Shown: positions 11,201 through 18,597, counted from the first letter of the stretch. The stretch is DNA of 64,000 nucleotides from Paraburkholderia adhaesiva (GCF_021390575.1 NZ_JAJEJQ010000002.1:434001-498000), one strand, 5' to 3'. Notes: a model not told the origin generated them from the sequence alone. Made by a program: numbers and translations.

Positions 11201-13376
11201 GCGGCGTCAGGTCGACTGTCTGTTCGGCGTATCGCTCAATGGCGGGCTGATCAGCAGCACCAATCCGTACGACTCGACCGGCACGTACACCTGCTCGCCG
11301 GCGATGCAGCGCCACGTTGATGCCATCCCGCTGGAACCGACCGTCGGGTGGGACTACTCGCTGAACGGCAATATCAGCGAGCTGCTGATGGAGCCGTCGC
11401 TGATGGGCGCATACGAAGGCGCGGGCATTACCGTGCTCGCGAAGGGTGTGCGCGACGTGAACGTGGGCGGCGTGCTGCAAGCCGACGCGAACTGCACGGC
11501 CAACGGCATCTGCACGCCGCTCACCCTCCTGGACTGCGCGAATTATCCGAGCAACTTCCTGTGCAATCCGTCACGTATCGACGGCATGTCGTTCCAGAAC
11601 AGCTCGCAGGGCGGCGGCGGGATTTTCCTGCACGGCTGGAACCACTGGACCGAGGTGTCGAACAACCGCGTGTCGAGCAACGCAGGCACGCTGACCGGCG
11701 GCATCACGGTGGGCCAGGTCGAGGTGCCGGACGGCACGATCGCGGCGGACGGCCTCACGCAACTGCCGTTCGGTTACAACAGGAACGTGAACGTGCACCA
11801 CAACTCCGTTACGTCGAATTCGTCGTATGGCGACGAAATCAACTCGACGACGCCATCGTCCGCGGCAGGCGTGACGTTCTGCTCGGGCGCGGATAACTAC
11901 AGCTTCAACTACAACTTCGTGTGCGGCAACATGAGCAGCGGCGACGGCGGAGGCGTCGCGCACTTCGGCTTCAGCTACAACGGCGATCTGTCGCACAACT
12001 GGATCATCTTCAACCAGAGCAACAACCCGACGCTGCCGACCTACGGCGGCGGCCTGATCGCCCAGGGTGTACCGCCGGACGGCACGTACTGCGAGAACGC
12101 GACGGTGGACACGGACTGCGCGCCTCAATTGTCCGATGGCGTTGGGCCGGGCCTCGTGATCAACGGCAACCTGATCATCGGCAACACGGCGGAAAGCGGC
12201 AAGGGTGGCGGGCTGCGGTTGCAGAGCGTGAACGGCACAGACGTACAGCGCAACCCGACCAACGCCAACCGGTGGTACCAGGTGACCGTGACGAACAACA
12301 TCATCGCGAACAACGTGGCAGGTTGGGCCGGTGGCGGTGTATCGCTGCAGGACGCCGTGCGGGTGAATTTCGTCAATAACACCGTCGTGTCGAACGATTC
12401 GACCTCGACCGCCGGCGTGCTCTTCAACACGGCGCTCGCTGCACAGGCGAACGTCGGGCCGCCGAACTGCGTAACGGTCGGTGGGCAGACCACCTGCAGC
12501 CCGATCACGACGTCGACGTTCCAGCCTGCGGGTCTGGAGGTGGCGGCGCACACGCAGAACCTGCTGAGCGCGTTCACAACCGCGCCCGTCACCTGTCCGT
12601 CGAACCTGGCCGGCTGCAAGAAGTTCTCGGTGCCGGTGCTGACGAACAACGTGTTCTGGCAAAACCGTTCGTTCTACATCACGGTGAGCAGCACGCCGAA
12701 CCCGAGCATTCCGGGCCTGCAGAACGCGGTCACGCTGAACCCGACGCTGAACCAGGCTAACCAGGCGACCGGCTACTGCGCATCGGGTGCGACGTACTGG
12801 GACATCGGCGCGTTTGGCGACTCGAAGCCGTCGTTGCATGAATCCGGGATCACGCTGTCTCCGCATTTTTCGATCATCACGGATGCAACCGACTACCCGA
12901 ACGCCAACAACAGTGGAGCGAACCCGAATCTGATCAGTCAGTACTGCAACGGCTCACGCGTGCCGCCGGAAACGAAGAATCCGCTCGCTGTCTACGGCTA
13001 CGCAGTGCCACCCGGAATTGCCGACACGGTGTTGCCGAATCCGTTGTTCAGCCTGCTGCCGTCGGCCACGCCGGACGAGGGCAACAACTGGATCAACATG
13101 TCCTATGGGCCGCTTTCGTTGTCCAACGCGACGATCGTGACCGGGAGCGCAGGATACGGCACGCCGCTCGGCGATTACGCGATCCAGACGGGGTCGCCGG
13201 CGGTGAATGCCGGCACCGCGGTCGGCGCGCCGAGCTACGACTTCTTCGGTACGCCGAGGCCGCAGGGACTGCGCGTGGACATCGGCGCGGTCGAATTGCC
13301 GACGTCGACAGGTGGACTCGCGACATCGTTCAATAACCTGTTCGGTCCGGGCGCCATTGCGGAGGTGCTGCCGTGA
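5262..13376 (+). CDS. Giant exported mosaic protein: degenerate oxidase, Ig-like repeats and beta-helix
   Basis: A single 2704-residue frame starting at an ATG after GGGGAGA, 16 bases past the previous stop. A signal peptide ends near AYAQ (residue 33). Residues about 35-420 form two multicopper-oxidase-like cupredoxin domains with the family strands (QINLTNNLPG, YYLINGVAF) but none of the HxH or HCH copper motifs. Two tandem Ig-like (VCBS/cadherin-like) repeats follow at about 430-620, then several SdrB or carboxypeptidase-regulatory-like beta-sandwiches (from about 830, for example DGSFSFSGLPDGTYRI), an IPT/TIG-like domain (about 1770-1910) and a right-handed parallel beta-helix with repeated NNIIANN-type turns (about 1915-2600). 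The C-terminus has the GSPAVNAG and DIGAVE motifs often seen ending such beta-helices. Cysteines are numerous throughout. It looks like a surface or released scaffold for the two smaller oxidase-like proteins. Confidence 0.88.
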   Translation: MRTAHVTRVLRGLVRASAAAMLMAAASHAAYAQTVVNLTAQASVIALPDGQSVPMWGYTCSSAATPATACASANPAASSSWSPVVITAQTGQSLQINLTNNLPGTVPTSLVIVGQLGGGLGSTATTTPSPVHATQTATTWPIASSSSGASFTPPTQGARVQSFATEAAHSAMVTLTWSNLAAGTYLIESGTHPSIQGPMGLYGVLIVKTPANGTTRALAYPNVSYDADVPLVLSEIDPAQNAAVASAVVTSGFSETKVWSGQSGQCGDPKASSFGTCYPPAVNYDPRYYLINGVAFDRTNTAASTFPATATAGTGQVLLRFVNAGLRMHVPSVVGAQTGPTPTNGFSLVAEDGNVLPGNMRVQTVAFLAAGKTYDVLINAPATGSLALPVFDRQLSLSTNNQRDGGMQGYISVNGGATPTSQAGNASAVANPDTYYLVPGNTLSVTDPIKGVIANDVGVYGVQVKTQPTGGTLTLNSNGTFTYVPNSGTTSDSFVYQANGNPAITALVTLAPCTSGSGCLSGKPVANAAAYTSNIASLYHSGAPGVLANASDPGGLPLTAALSGTPAGGTVTLNKDGSFNAVPTTPAKAGATAQVTFSYTAVNSQNSASTPAPVTVTFQGGSGLVVAVKDAPTGTAITDYRWIIEEDRTFQIDPACQVNSATRPSTCPPLPVPSLGTSFHTSYMPVVAAGCVGAVSCESGQTVYDPTSQSHLPAVCDVGDGQCRITAGQQTPVDPSQVVLNPAKHYYISILPGDAGNTFTNGAGAPQPVNPSNPTGAQRQFDISKDCPSGPGGADFAPGTGKCGHAIGGAMIAANQLAVNVLLQQTPLQTAKISVFVFEDDSPLNGEVDVSGGTDVFGTAHEPGLGGFEIKLFDDAGGTGDATGQMTYDMFNMPLSNSLQNMTDPLTGLNACPISVKTTNGIVGMIPTCPQYESDGKTLSPLVGQAIIANLMPGRYGVVAYPAADRIARGEEWLQTNTLDGQKAHDAFIRIGGPSYFQEFGPAGFHVTIGFANPKIINARLPALCPTGTACNNSVSGRITNLHYSRPPNENLYGSGTRDSLSFTQCYVSVGDPDGDDISFTKCNQDGSFSFSGLPDGTYRITVFDQWNDQIVDGLATAVQLKGGVNMSVGELSVLQWHTNLYTRTYLDNDGSHVSSASQPGLALVQTNIRYRDGSYSNFNNTDLNGYASFNEVFPLFNWYVAEVDTTRFKQTGVHVVYDAGGPVDGTNKGGGNSTIAAHYANTLETFHVPNNLRVPGAVYCNDADCKDRSGTNPSTGRIDPPWVTTMGWQGFSGQSSFIEFGKAPFASGENGGITGEVVYASTRPFDDPTLLVHASWTPNVPNVTVNLYQEGTAADGTTSLQLVDSTKTSSWDDWAQGFRSDGMPNMNCPGQDPKDPFFYTLQNTTQWLDAQNRPLPAQSQYKCYDGMHMFNQLQPAPYDGMYQFPSVTGRDPSNGKPTGTNCTVCVANPTDASAKMLPAGKYVVEVIVPPGYELVKEEDKNILIGDNYIAPVTQQFGSLGNIFILPDQAAVNEAYNPNNAQNPTTNLGSNPETDSGKQGNEQLWPCVGTLRIVPDYISLFPGSKEVAPFAGASRHLCDRKEVTLTDQMQARAKFWIFSSTHVAAHFTGFMLDDFSSEFDPYSPQFGEKFAVPNVPVSLKDFAGNEVERVYSDQWGIFNGLNYSTWEVNPPNPTGYAPTMMIACMNDPDKPDPAHPGQTIRDPLYNPAYSQFCYEIPFMPGQTQYMDTPVVPVQAFADGYNPPDCAYPDGTPAISSVTGDTVGTGAGPWVQAAGRTLTIKALGDQVVPNHAYSGPNASTAPYNQKFVTRHYGFGTTKGTGSVTIGGVNATVTGWSDTQITVTVPTLNLLQSTCTIPQRGVLTPIRCGELVITSGNGKKSIDTVTVTIGGKAPTYVAGENSTSNAIQKAIDAATPGDMIIVGPGTYNEMLLMWKPVRLQGVGAPSVVVNANTHPSGKMDPWRRQVDCLFGVSLNGGLISSTNPYDSTGTYTCSPAMQRHVDAIPLEPTVGWDYSLNGNISELLMEPSLMGAYEGAGITVLAKGVRDVNVGGVLQADANCTANGICTPLTLLDCANYPSNFLCNPSRIDGMSFQNSSQGGGGIFLHGWNHWTEVSNNRVSSNAGTLTGGITVGQVEVPDGTIAADGLTQLPFGYNRNVNVHHNSVTSNSSYGDEINSTTPSSAAGVTFCSGADNYSFNYNFVCGNMSSGDGGGVAHFGFSYNGDLSHNWIIFNQSNNPTLPTYGGGLIAQGVPPDGTYCENATVDTDCAPQLSDGVGPGLVINGNLIIGNTAESGKGGGLRLQSVNGTDVQRNPTNANRWYQVTVTNNIIANNVAGWAGGGVSLQDAVRVNFVNNTVVSNDSTSTAGVLFNTALAAQANVGPPNCVTVGGQTTCSPITTSTFQPAGLEVAAHTQNLLSAFTTAPVTCPSNLAGCKKFSVPVLTNNVFWQNRSFYITVSSTPNPSIPGLQNAVTLNPTLNQANQATGYCASGATYWDIGAFGDSKPSLHESGITLSPHFSIITDATDYPNANNSGANPNLISQYCNGSRVPPETKNPLAVYGYAVPPGIADTVLPNPLFSLLPSATPDEGNNWINMSYGPLSLSNATIVTGSAGYGTPLGDYAIQTGSPAVNAGTAVGAPSYDFFGTPRPQGLRVDIGAVELPTSTGGLATSFNNLFGPGAIAEVLP

Positions 13377-13888
13377 GGCGCGGGATGATTCGGGCACGTT
13401 ATGCAGGGTGCCTGGTTGCACTCGGGTGCAGCGCCGGACTGGCTGCGCTCGTGGGGCAACCGGCCACCGCGCAGCAGGCGGCCACCGAACAGCAGGCGGC
13501 CACGGCCAGCAAGTCGCCGTATGTGCCGGTCATGATGCCGCTGCAGGCACGCGAGCTTTACGGCGCGAGCCGCGGTGTCGATTCGCTGAGCGTACGGCGT
13601 ACCGCATCGGGCAACCTGCTGCGTTTCAGCTTCCGGGTGACCGACCCGAACGTCGCGAAGGTGATCGGCGACAAGAGCGCGACGCCCTATCTGTTCGGGC
13701 ACATGAGTCACGCAGTGCTGGAAGTGCCGGTCATGGAAAACATCGGCCAGTTGCGGCAGGCGGGCACGCTCGAAGTGGGCCGCGAGTACTGGATGGTGTT
13801 TTCAAACAAGGGCAATCTCGTGAAGGCGGGCGAGCGGGTCGATGTGTTCATCGGCTCGTTCCATGTCGATGGTCTTGTCGTCGAGTGA
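13373..13888 (+). CDS. Small exported protein of unknown function in the oxidase operon
   Basis: A 171-residue protein whose GTG start overlaps the giant gene's stop (GTGA), with GGAGG eight bases upstream, so it is probably translationally coupled. It has a signal peptide ending near TAQQ (residue 35) and then a short imperfect repeat (QQAATEQQAAT). The mature part contains LLRFSFRVTDPNVAKVIGDK and ATPYLFGHM, then a conserved-looking VPVMENIGQLRQ. No cysteine or heme motif lies in the mature part. I do not recognise a characterised family. The coupling implies it is needed in step with the giant protein, perhaps as a periplasmic or surface partner. Confidence 0.8.
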   Translation: MRRGMIRARYAGCLVALGCSAGLAALVGQPATAQQAATEQQAATASKSPYVPVMMPLQARELYGASRGVDSLSVRRTASGNLLRFSFRVTDPNVAKVIGDKSATPYLFGHMSHAVLEVPVMENIGQLRQAGTLEVGREYWMVFSNKGNLVKAGERVDVFIGSFHVDGLVVE

Positions 13889-13956
13889 CCGTGCAACGCG
13901 CTGCCGGGGCGGCTGATTGAACAACGGACGGGACAACACAGGTGCGGAGGTGACAG

Positions 13957-14736
13957 ATGAAACGAGTAACGGGATGGGGGAGCCTGTTCGTTGCCGGCCT
14001 GCTGGCTGGAAGCGCGTTGACGGCCGCAGCGGCGGGGATGAGCGGCGCGCAGGTGGCCGACCGCAATGCCGAAGCGCGCGGCGGCTTGCAGACATGGCGA
14101 TCCGTCAACACGCTGACGATGACCGGTCAGATCGATGTCGGCGGCACGAAGCCCGTTCAGTTGCCTTTCACGCTGACGATGAAGCGGCCGCACAAGAGCC
14201 GCTTCGAGCTGCGCTTCAACGGTCAGACCTCGTACCAGGTCTTCGACGGCGCGCAGGGCTGGAAGGTCAGGCCGTTCCTGGGACGCACGGAACCGGAACC
14301 GTATTCGCCCGCCGAGCTGCATTCGGCAGCCAGCACCGCGGATCTCGACGGTCCGCTCATCGACTATGCGGCGAAGGGCAACCGTATTGATCTGGTCGGC
14401 ACGGATTCGATCGACGGTCACCGCGCGCTGCAGCTGAAGGTGACGCTGAAGGATCACACCGAGCGGCATGTGTGGGTCGATGCGTCGACGTTCCTCGAAA
14501 CGAAAGTGGAAGGCGACCCTCGCAAGCTCGACGGCAAAATGCACACGGTCTCCGTGTTCTACCGCGACTACCGCAAGGAAGGCGGCGTGATGATGCCGCA
14601 TGTGATCGAGACGGTCGTCGCGGGGGTGAAGCAGGTGCATCGCATCACGATCGATAAGGTGACGGTCAATCAGCCGGTCGATGATTCGCTGTTTGCGAAG
14701 CCGCTGCCCGCTGCCACGAGAGTGGCTGCGAAGTGA
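13957..14736 (+). CDS. LolA-like periplasmic protein, first of a tandem pair
   Basis: A 259-residue exported protein with GGAGG nine bases before the ATG and a signal peptide ending near residue 26. The mature protein reads as a LolA/LolB-type half-barrel: an ARGG-xx-TW helix start, then alternating strands with LPFTLTMKRPHKSRFEL, AQGWKVRPFLG, DGHRALQLKVTLKD and HVWVDASTFLETKVEG. Known LolA-fold proteins carry lipid tails or hydrophobic ligands across the periplasm. The next gene is a clear paralogue. Inside this operon it may shepherd a lipoprotein or stabilise an oxidase during export; that role is inferred. Confidence 0.78.
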   Translation: MKRVTGWGSLFVAGLLAGSALTAAAAGMSGAQVADRNAEARGGLQTWRSVNTLTMTGQIDVGGTKPVQLPFTLTMKRPHKSRFELRFNGQTSYQVFDGAQGWKVRPFLGRTEPEPYSPAELHSAASTADLDGPLIDYAAKGNRIDLVGTDSIDGHRALQLKVTLKDHTERHVWVDASTFLETKVEGDPRKLDGKMHTVSVFYRDYRKEGGVMMPHVIETVVAGVKQVHRITIDKVTVNQPVDDSLFAKPLPAATRVAAK

Positions 14737-14790
14737 CGGATTTGTCATCGCGCCAGCATCACGATTGTGACGAGGCGAACGACGGGGACA

Positions 14791-15663
14791 ATGATGACGT
14801 GGACCACAAGATGGACAACTCGATGGATAACAGCGGGCTGCATGAGCCTGCTGGCCGTCGCAATGGGCTGCGCGACCGACATGAACATGACGGCTGCGCA
14901 GATCGTGTCTAAAAACGTCGATGCCCGAGGTGGCGCCGAGGCCTGGCGGAAGGTGCAGACGATGGTGTGGAAGGGCCACGTCGACAGCCCCAATTCGCCT
15001 GCGCCGGGCATGCCGTTTTCGGTGACGCTGGCGCGCCCGGACAAGACGCGCTTCGAAGTCACCGCGATGAACCAGATGATCGTCCATGCGTTCGACGGCA
15101 AGGTGGGCTGGAAGGCGCGGCCATCCAGTGGCGGCGCGCCCGACGTGCGCGAATACAGCCCGCAGGAAGTCCGGTTCGCTCGCGACGAACAAGTCATCGA
15201 CGGACCGCTCATCGACCACGAGCGCAAGGGCATCGCGGTCGAGCTGGAGGGCATGGATCAGGTCGATGGCCACGATGCCTGGCGGCTGTCGCTGAAGCTG
15301 CCGTCCGGCGCGATTCAGCACGTATGGATCGACGCGCACAGCTATCTCGACATCAAGTACACGCGCGAAGGACAGGGCGTCGGCGGACAGCCCGCGACGA
15401 CCGAGGTCGTTTATCGCGATTTCCGCGAGGTCGATGGTGTGCGGATGCCGTTCGTTATCGAGAGCGGTCCGGCTGGCGGCGAGCGCCGCGACCGGCTGGT
15501 GATCGACACGATTGCGCTTAACGTTCCGCTCGACGCGCTGGCGTTCGCGAAGCCGGTCGCCGTGGCGCGGCATCACACGATCGACATCGGCACGGGCGCT
15601 GCGCCGATGAACGCCGCGAGCGTACCGCCACCGTTTCCGGGTATCCGCAGGCCGGTGCGTTGA
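14791..15663 (+). CDS. LolA-like exported protein, second of a tandem pair
   Basis: A protein of about 290 residues, paralogous to the preceding gene: it shares the DARGGAEAWRKVQT start, the PFSVTLARPDKTRFEV strand, GKVGWKARP, DGPLIDH and HVWIDAHSYLDIKYT. I chose the ATG at 14791 because GGGGA lies just upstream; an in-frame GTG at 14767 lacks a ribosome site and the ATG at 14794 is equally possible. The N-terminus is odd: Thr/Trp-rich (TWTTRWTTRW) before a hydrophobic segment ending AVAMGC, which is an imperfect lipobox, so it could be a lipoprotein. It directly precedes the cytochrome gene with a two-base gap. Confidence 0.75.
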   Translation: MMTWTTRWTTRWITAGCMSLLAVAMGCATDMNMTAAQIVSKNVDARGGAEAWRKVQTMVWKGHVDSPNSPAPGMPFSVTLARPDKTRFEVTAMNQMIVHAFDGKVGWKARPSSGGAPDVREYSPQEVRFARDEQVIDGPLIDHERKGIAVELEGMDQVDGHDAWRLSLKLPSGAIQHVWIDAHSYLDIKYTREGQGVGGQPATTEVVYRDFREVDGVRMPFVIESGPAGGERRDRLVIDTIALNVPLDALAFAKPVAVARHHTIDIGTGAAPMNAASVPPPFPGIRRPVR

Positions 15664-15665
15664 CC

Positions 15666-17354
15666 ATGACGGCGCGAAGCCATGCCGCGCATAGGCTCGC
15701 ACGCTGCGCAGTCGTGCTGTTCGCGGCCTTTGTCGTATCGACGACGCCAGCGCGCGGCGCGCCGCCCGCCGATGCGGGCGAGGCGATCTACCAGCGCGGC
15801 ATCGCCGGGTCGGGCGAACCGGTCGAGGCGATGCACGACGGCGCGGTCCGCATGCACGGGGCCGAGGCGGCCTGCGTTAACTGTCACCGGCGCAGCGGAC
15901 TCGGCGCGCGCGAAGGCAACAACCTGATACCGCCGGTCACTGGCGAGTATCTGACGCACGCGCGCACGCGCGACCCCGACGCGGGCGAAGGAAGTAACGC
16001 GAGCGACATCCCGTTCATCGACGGTATGCGTACCGCACGCGATCCGTACACGGACGCGACGCTGGCGAGGGCGATCCGCGAGGGCGTCGATCCGAACGGC
16101 CGGCAGCTCGGCTATCTGATGCCGCAGTTCGCGTTGAACGATGCCGACATGGCGGCGCTGATCGCGTATCTGAAACGTCTCGATCATGGACGTGCGCCGG
16201 GTGTGGCCGACACCACGCTGCACTTCGCGACCATCATCACCCCCGACGCCGACCCGGTGAAGCGACGCGGCATGCTCGCCGTGCTCGAACAGTACGTCGC
16301 GGACAAGAACGCTACGCCGTTGGGCGCGACACCGGCGCTGCGCAGTTCGCGCAAGATGATGTTCATGGTGAACCGTCGCTGGGAGCTGCACGTGTGGGAA
16401 CTGCACGGCCCGCCGTCGACATGGCAGGCGCAGCTCGCAGACGACATGGCGCGTCAGCCGGTGTTCGCGATTCTCTCCGGCCTTGGCGGCAGCAACTGGG
16501 CGCCGGTTCATGACTTCTGCGAAGCGCAGCGGGTGCCGTGTCTCTTTCCGAATGTCGAAGTGCCTGTGACGTCGCCGGGCGACTTCTACTCGCTTTACTT
16601 CTCGAAAGGCGTGCTGCTTGAGGCGGAACTCATCGCGCAACGTATCGCGGATGCGGCTCGCGAGCCTCCCGACACAACGCATCACACGGCGACGAGGGTG
16701 CGCCAGATCTATCGCAAGGGCGATAGCGGCGAGGCCGCCTCCGAGGCGCTTGCGGCCGCGTTGAAGGGAAAGCCGTTCGAGGTGGCCAATGTTGCGCTGG
16801 CGCCTGGCGAGAGCGTCGCGCACGCGTTGCGCGGCGTTGCTGCGGGCGATGTGCTCGTGCTCTGGTTGCGCCCGAACGATCTCGAGGCGCTACGCGGTTC
16901 GCCGCCTCCGCCGCGCGTGTTCGTTTCTGGCCTGATGGGCGGACTCGATCGTGCGCCGCTCCCGGACCGCTGGCGCGACGTTGCTTCGCTGGCCTATCCC
17001 GTCGACCTTCCGGATGGCCGCCGCGTTCGCGTCGACTACGCGTTCGGCTGGTTCGCGATTCGCCATATTCCCGTCGTCGATGAACGCGTGCAGGTGGACA
17101 CGTGGCTCGCGTGCGGGTTGCTCGCGGAAACGTTGAGCCATCTGGTCGATGCGTTCGTGCGCGACTATCTTGTCGAGCGCGTCAACGACATGCTCGAACA
17201 CCGCGTGCTGACCGGTTTCTATCCCCGGCTTAGTCTGGCGACGGGGCAGCACTATGCGTCGAAAGGAGGCTACATCGTGCGGTTTTCCCAGCCGGATTCT
17301 CCGCGGGTAGTCGCCGACGGTCCATGGACCGTGCCGCAATCCACGTTTCCTTGA
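15666..17354 (+). CDS. Cytochrome c fused to a periplasmic-binding-protein-like domain
   Basis: The ATG at 15666 follows the previous stop by two bases; a TTG at 15660 is in frame but less likely. The 562-residue product has a signal peptide ending near residue 31, then a mono-heme cytochrome c domain with CVNCH at 70-74 and a candidate distal Met in the GYLMPQ segment (Met152). From about residue 185 to the end it reads like a type 1 periplasmic-binding fold: LHFATIITPDAD, an ILSGLGGSNWAPV strand-turn, VPCLFPNVEVP, and DVLVLWLRPNDLEAL. Fusion of heme to a ligand-binding fold suggests a periplasmic electron carrier that senses or docks a small molecule. As the last gene of the oxidase operon it is a natural acceptor of electrons taken from the substrate. 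Substrate and direction of flow are unknown. Confidence 0.82.
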   Translation: MTARSHAAHRLARCAVVLFAAFVVSTTPARGAPPADAGEAIYQRGIAGSGEPVEAMHDGAVRMHGAEAACVNCHRRSGLGAREGNNLIPPVTGEYLTHARTRDPDAGEGSNASDIPFIDGMRTARDPYTDATLARAIREGVDPNGRQLGYLMPQFALNDADMAALIAYLKRLDHGRAPGVADTTLHFATIITPDADPVKRRGMLAVLEQYVADKNATPLGATPALRSSRKMMFMVNRRWELHVWELHGPPSTWQAQLADDMARQPVFAILSGLGGSNWAPVHDFCEAQRVPCLFPNVEVPVTSPGDFYSLYFSKGVLLEAELIAQRIADAAREPPDTTHHTATRVRQIYRKGDSGEAASEALAAALKGKPFEVANVALAPGESVAHALRGVAAGDVLVLWLRPNDLEALRGSPPPPRVFVSGLMGGLDRAPLPDRWRDVASLAYPVDLPDGRRVRVDYAFGWFAIRHIPVVDERVQVDTWLACGLLAETLSHLVDAFVRDYLVERVNDMLEHRVLTGFYPRLSLATGQHYASKGGYIVRFSQPDSPRVVADGPWTVPQSTFP

Positions 17355-17378
17355 GCGACGGTGCACCAATCGCGACAC

Positions 17379-18020
17379 TCACTTGCCGCTGGCGGCCAGC
17401 AAAGCCCGATAGCGGGAGAGCACACGTGGCACATAACCGCGCGTTTCCGGATAAGGCGGGATTCGATAGCCAGCGCGAATCACGGCGTCCTCACCGGCGT
17501 TGTACGCCGCAAGCGTGAGTTCCATGTCGTTGTTGAAGAGATCGAGCAGGAAGCGCAGATAACGGGCACCCGTCAACACGTTTTCGCGTGGATTGAGCAT
17601 GTCGCCGCCCGCGAAGCGGCGTGCAGTATCGGGCATCAACTGCATGAGGCCCAGCGCGCCTTTATCGGACACCGCAGCAGGATCGTAGCGCGATTCGACG
17701 TCGATGACCGCACGTATCAGTTCGGGTTGAAGCCGAAATTGCCGGCTCGCTTCATCGATAACGTTAGAGACGAGTACGGCATCCGCCCTGTTATGCGACA
17801 GAGCTGACCGCTTTGCCGCGATGCGCGCGGGGGCGTATGCCTCGACGATGATTCTCAGCCCTGCTTTGCCGGGTGTATCGGTGAGCGTTATCGTGCCGTC
17901 CGTTCCAACCGCGCCGAATATCGCGCCGTCCGCGTGGGCGCCTGTCGCCGCAACGAGACCGATCGCAGCCACCAGAGCACGACGCTTGCAGACAGACGAG
18001 ATTCGATCGCGAACACACAT
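17379..18020 (-). CDS. Periplasmic lytic transglycosylase (SLT family) with DUF4124-like start
   Basis: A 213-residue protein. I chose the ATG at 18020 because GGAGGG sits just upstream of it; an earlier ATG at 18038 would contain that ribosome site. A signal peptide ends at AHA (residue 30). Residues 31-65 look like a DUF4124 module (GTITLTDTPGKAG). The SLT domain follows, with the catalytic Glu at residue 109 in VIDVES, GLMQLMP at 124-130 and AYNAGE further on. It cleaves peptidoglycan glycan strands. It converges on the oxidase operon with a gap of 24 bases. Small SLT enzymes often accompany envelope-spanning machines, so it may open the wall for the secretion system encoded nearby; this is inference. 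Confidence 0.88.
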   Translation of the reverse strand: MCVRDRISSVCKRRALVAAIGLVAATGAHADGAIFGAVGTDGTITLTDTPGKAGLRIIVEAYAPARIAAKRSALSHNRADAVLVSNVIDEASRQFRLQPELIRAVIDVESRYDPAAVSDKGALGLMQLMPDTARRFAGGDMLNPRENVLTGARYLRFLLDLFNNDMELTLAAYNAGEDAVIRAGYRIPPYPETRGYVPRVLSRYRALLAASGK

Positions 18021-18597
18021 CGTCGCTTCCCTCCGCATTCTTATTCTGGAGTCCGCAACGTGTACAAAGCAATGGGGAATCGTCCTCTTTCGTGTTGCAT
18101 GCGGGGAAGCAAAACACCCGCCTACATGGGGATGTTACATAGGCGAACCCAATTGAGTCAGGCTTTCTTAAGGCATTCTTCAAGCCTTAAGAAAACCTGA
18201 AGAAGGTCCGGGAGATTATTTTTTTGGTTTGCCGGGATCCGAAATTTACCGAGCGGAATGTCAGTATGGCGGAAAAAAATTACCGAATACGGGATCTTAC
18301 TTACCATTACAAACGACAGGAAGTGTTCACGCCTGAATCGTTTTATTCGAATTTCGATGGAGCTTGTCAGGGTCGATTTAGTCGCGCGCAATATCCATGG
18401 CGCTAGCGCGACATTGGCTCGGACCTTGCAGCACAACACACGAGGCCTGGCGCGGCAGAATATCGGTAGTTCGTGTCAGTAAATATAAAACAAATCGTAA
18501 ATAAAAGGAAAGAAATATTTGAAAGGGTGGGAAGGTGCGAATTAAGCAGTGAATGAAAGCCGGTACATCGGAGTAATGTAGCCGAAAGGAGAGCACC
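18021..18597. promoter_or_regulatory. AT-richer divergent region upstream of the response regulator
   Basis: These 577 bases are clearly lower in GC than their surroundings and separate the transglycosylase from the response regulator. I found no convincing gene: the short open frames have no ribosome site and unnatural compositions. The region contains the perfect inverted repeat listed at 18164 and ends with AAAGGAGA before the GTG at 18598. Such an AT-rich leader fits a regulated promoter. Confidence 0.5.
18164..18194. promoter_or_regulatory. Perfect 11-base inverted repeat
   Basis: TTTCTTAAGGC and GCCTTAAGAAA flank a nine-base spacer (ATTCTTCAA). A T-rich run follows some 20 bases later. 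The stem is A/T-rich at its base, which fits a protein-binding operator better than an intrinsic terminator, but either is possible. It lies about 400 bases upstream of the response regulator and 145 bases upstream of the transglycosylase start. Confidence 0.45.

Noticed and set aside
13708..15702. Minus-strand frame of 664 codons across the LolA-like genes
   Set aside because: Same mirror-frame composition; the plus-strand genes have signal peptides, ribosome sites and recognisable folds.
2038..17354. Naming the oxidase genes mnxG, mofA or ompB
   Set aside because: The copper-motif pattern and operon resemble those of metal-linked multicopper oxidases, but substrate and orthology cannot be established from sequence alone, so no symbol is given.
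18108..18143. ACACCCGCCTACATGGGG as another copy of the shared regulatory element
   Set aside because: Only the short ACCCGC core matches, which is expected often in high-GC DNA.
18224..18406. 60-codon plus-strand frame in the AT-rich leader
   Set aside because: No ribosome site and no protein-like pattern.
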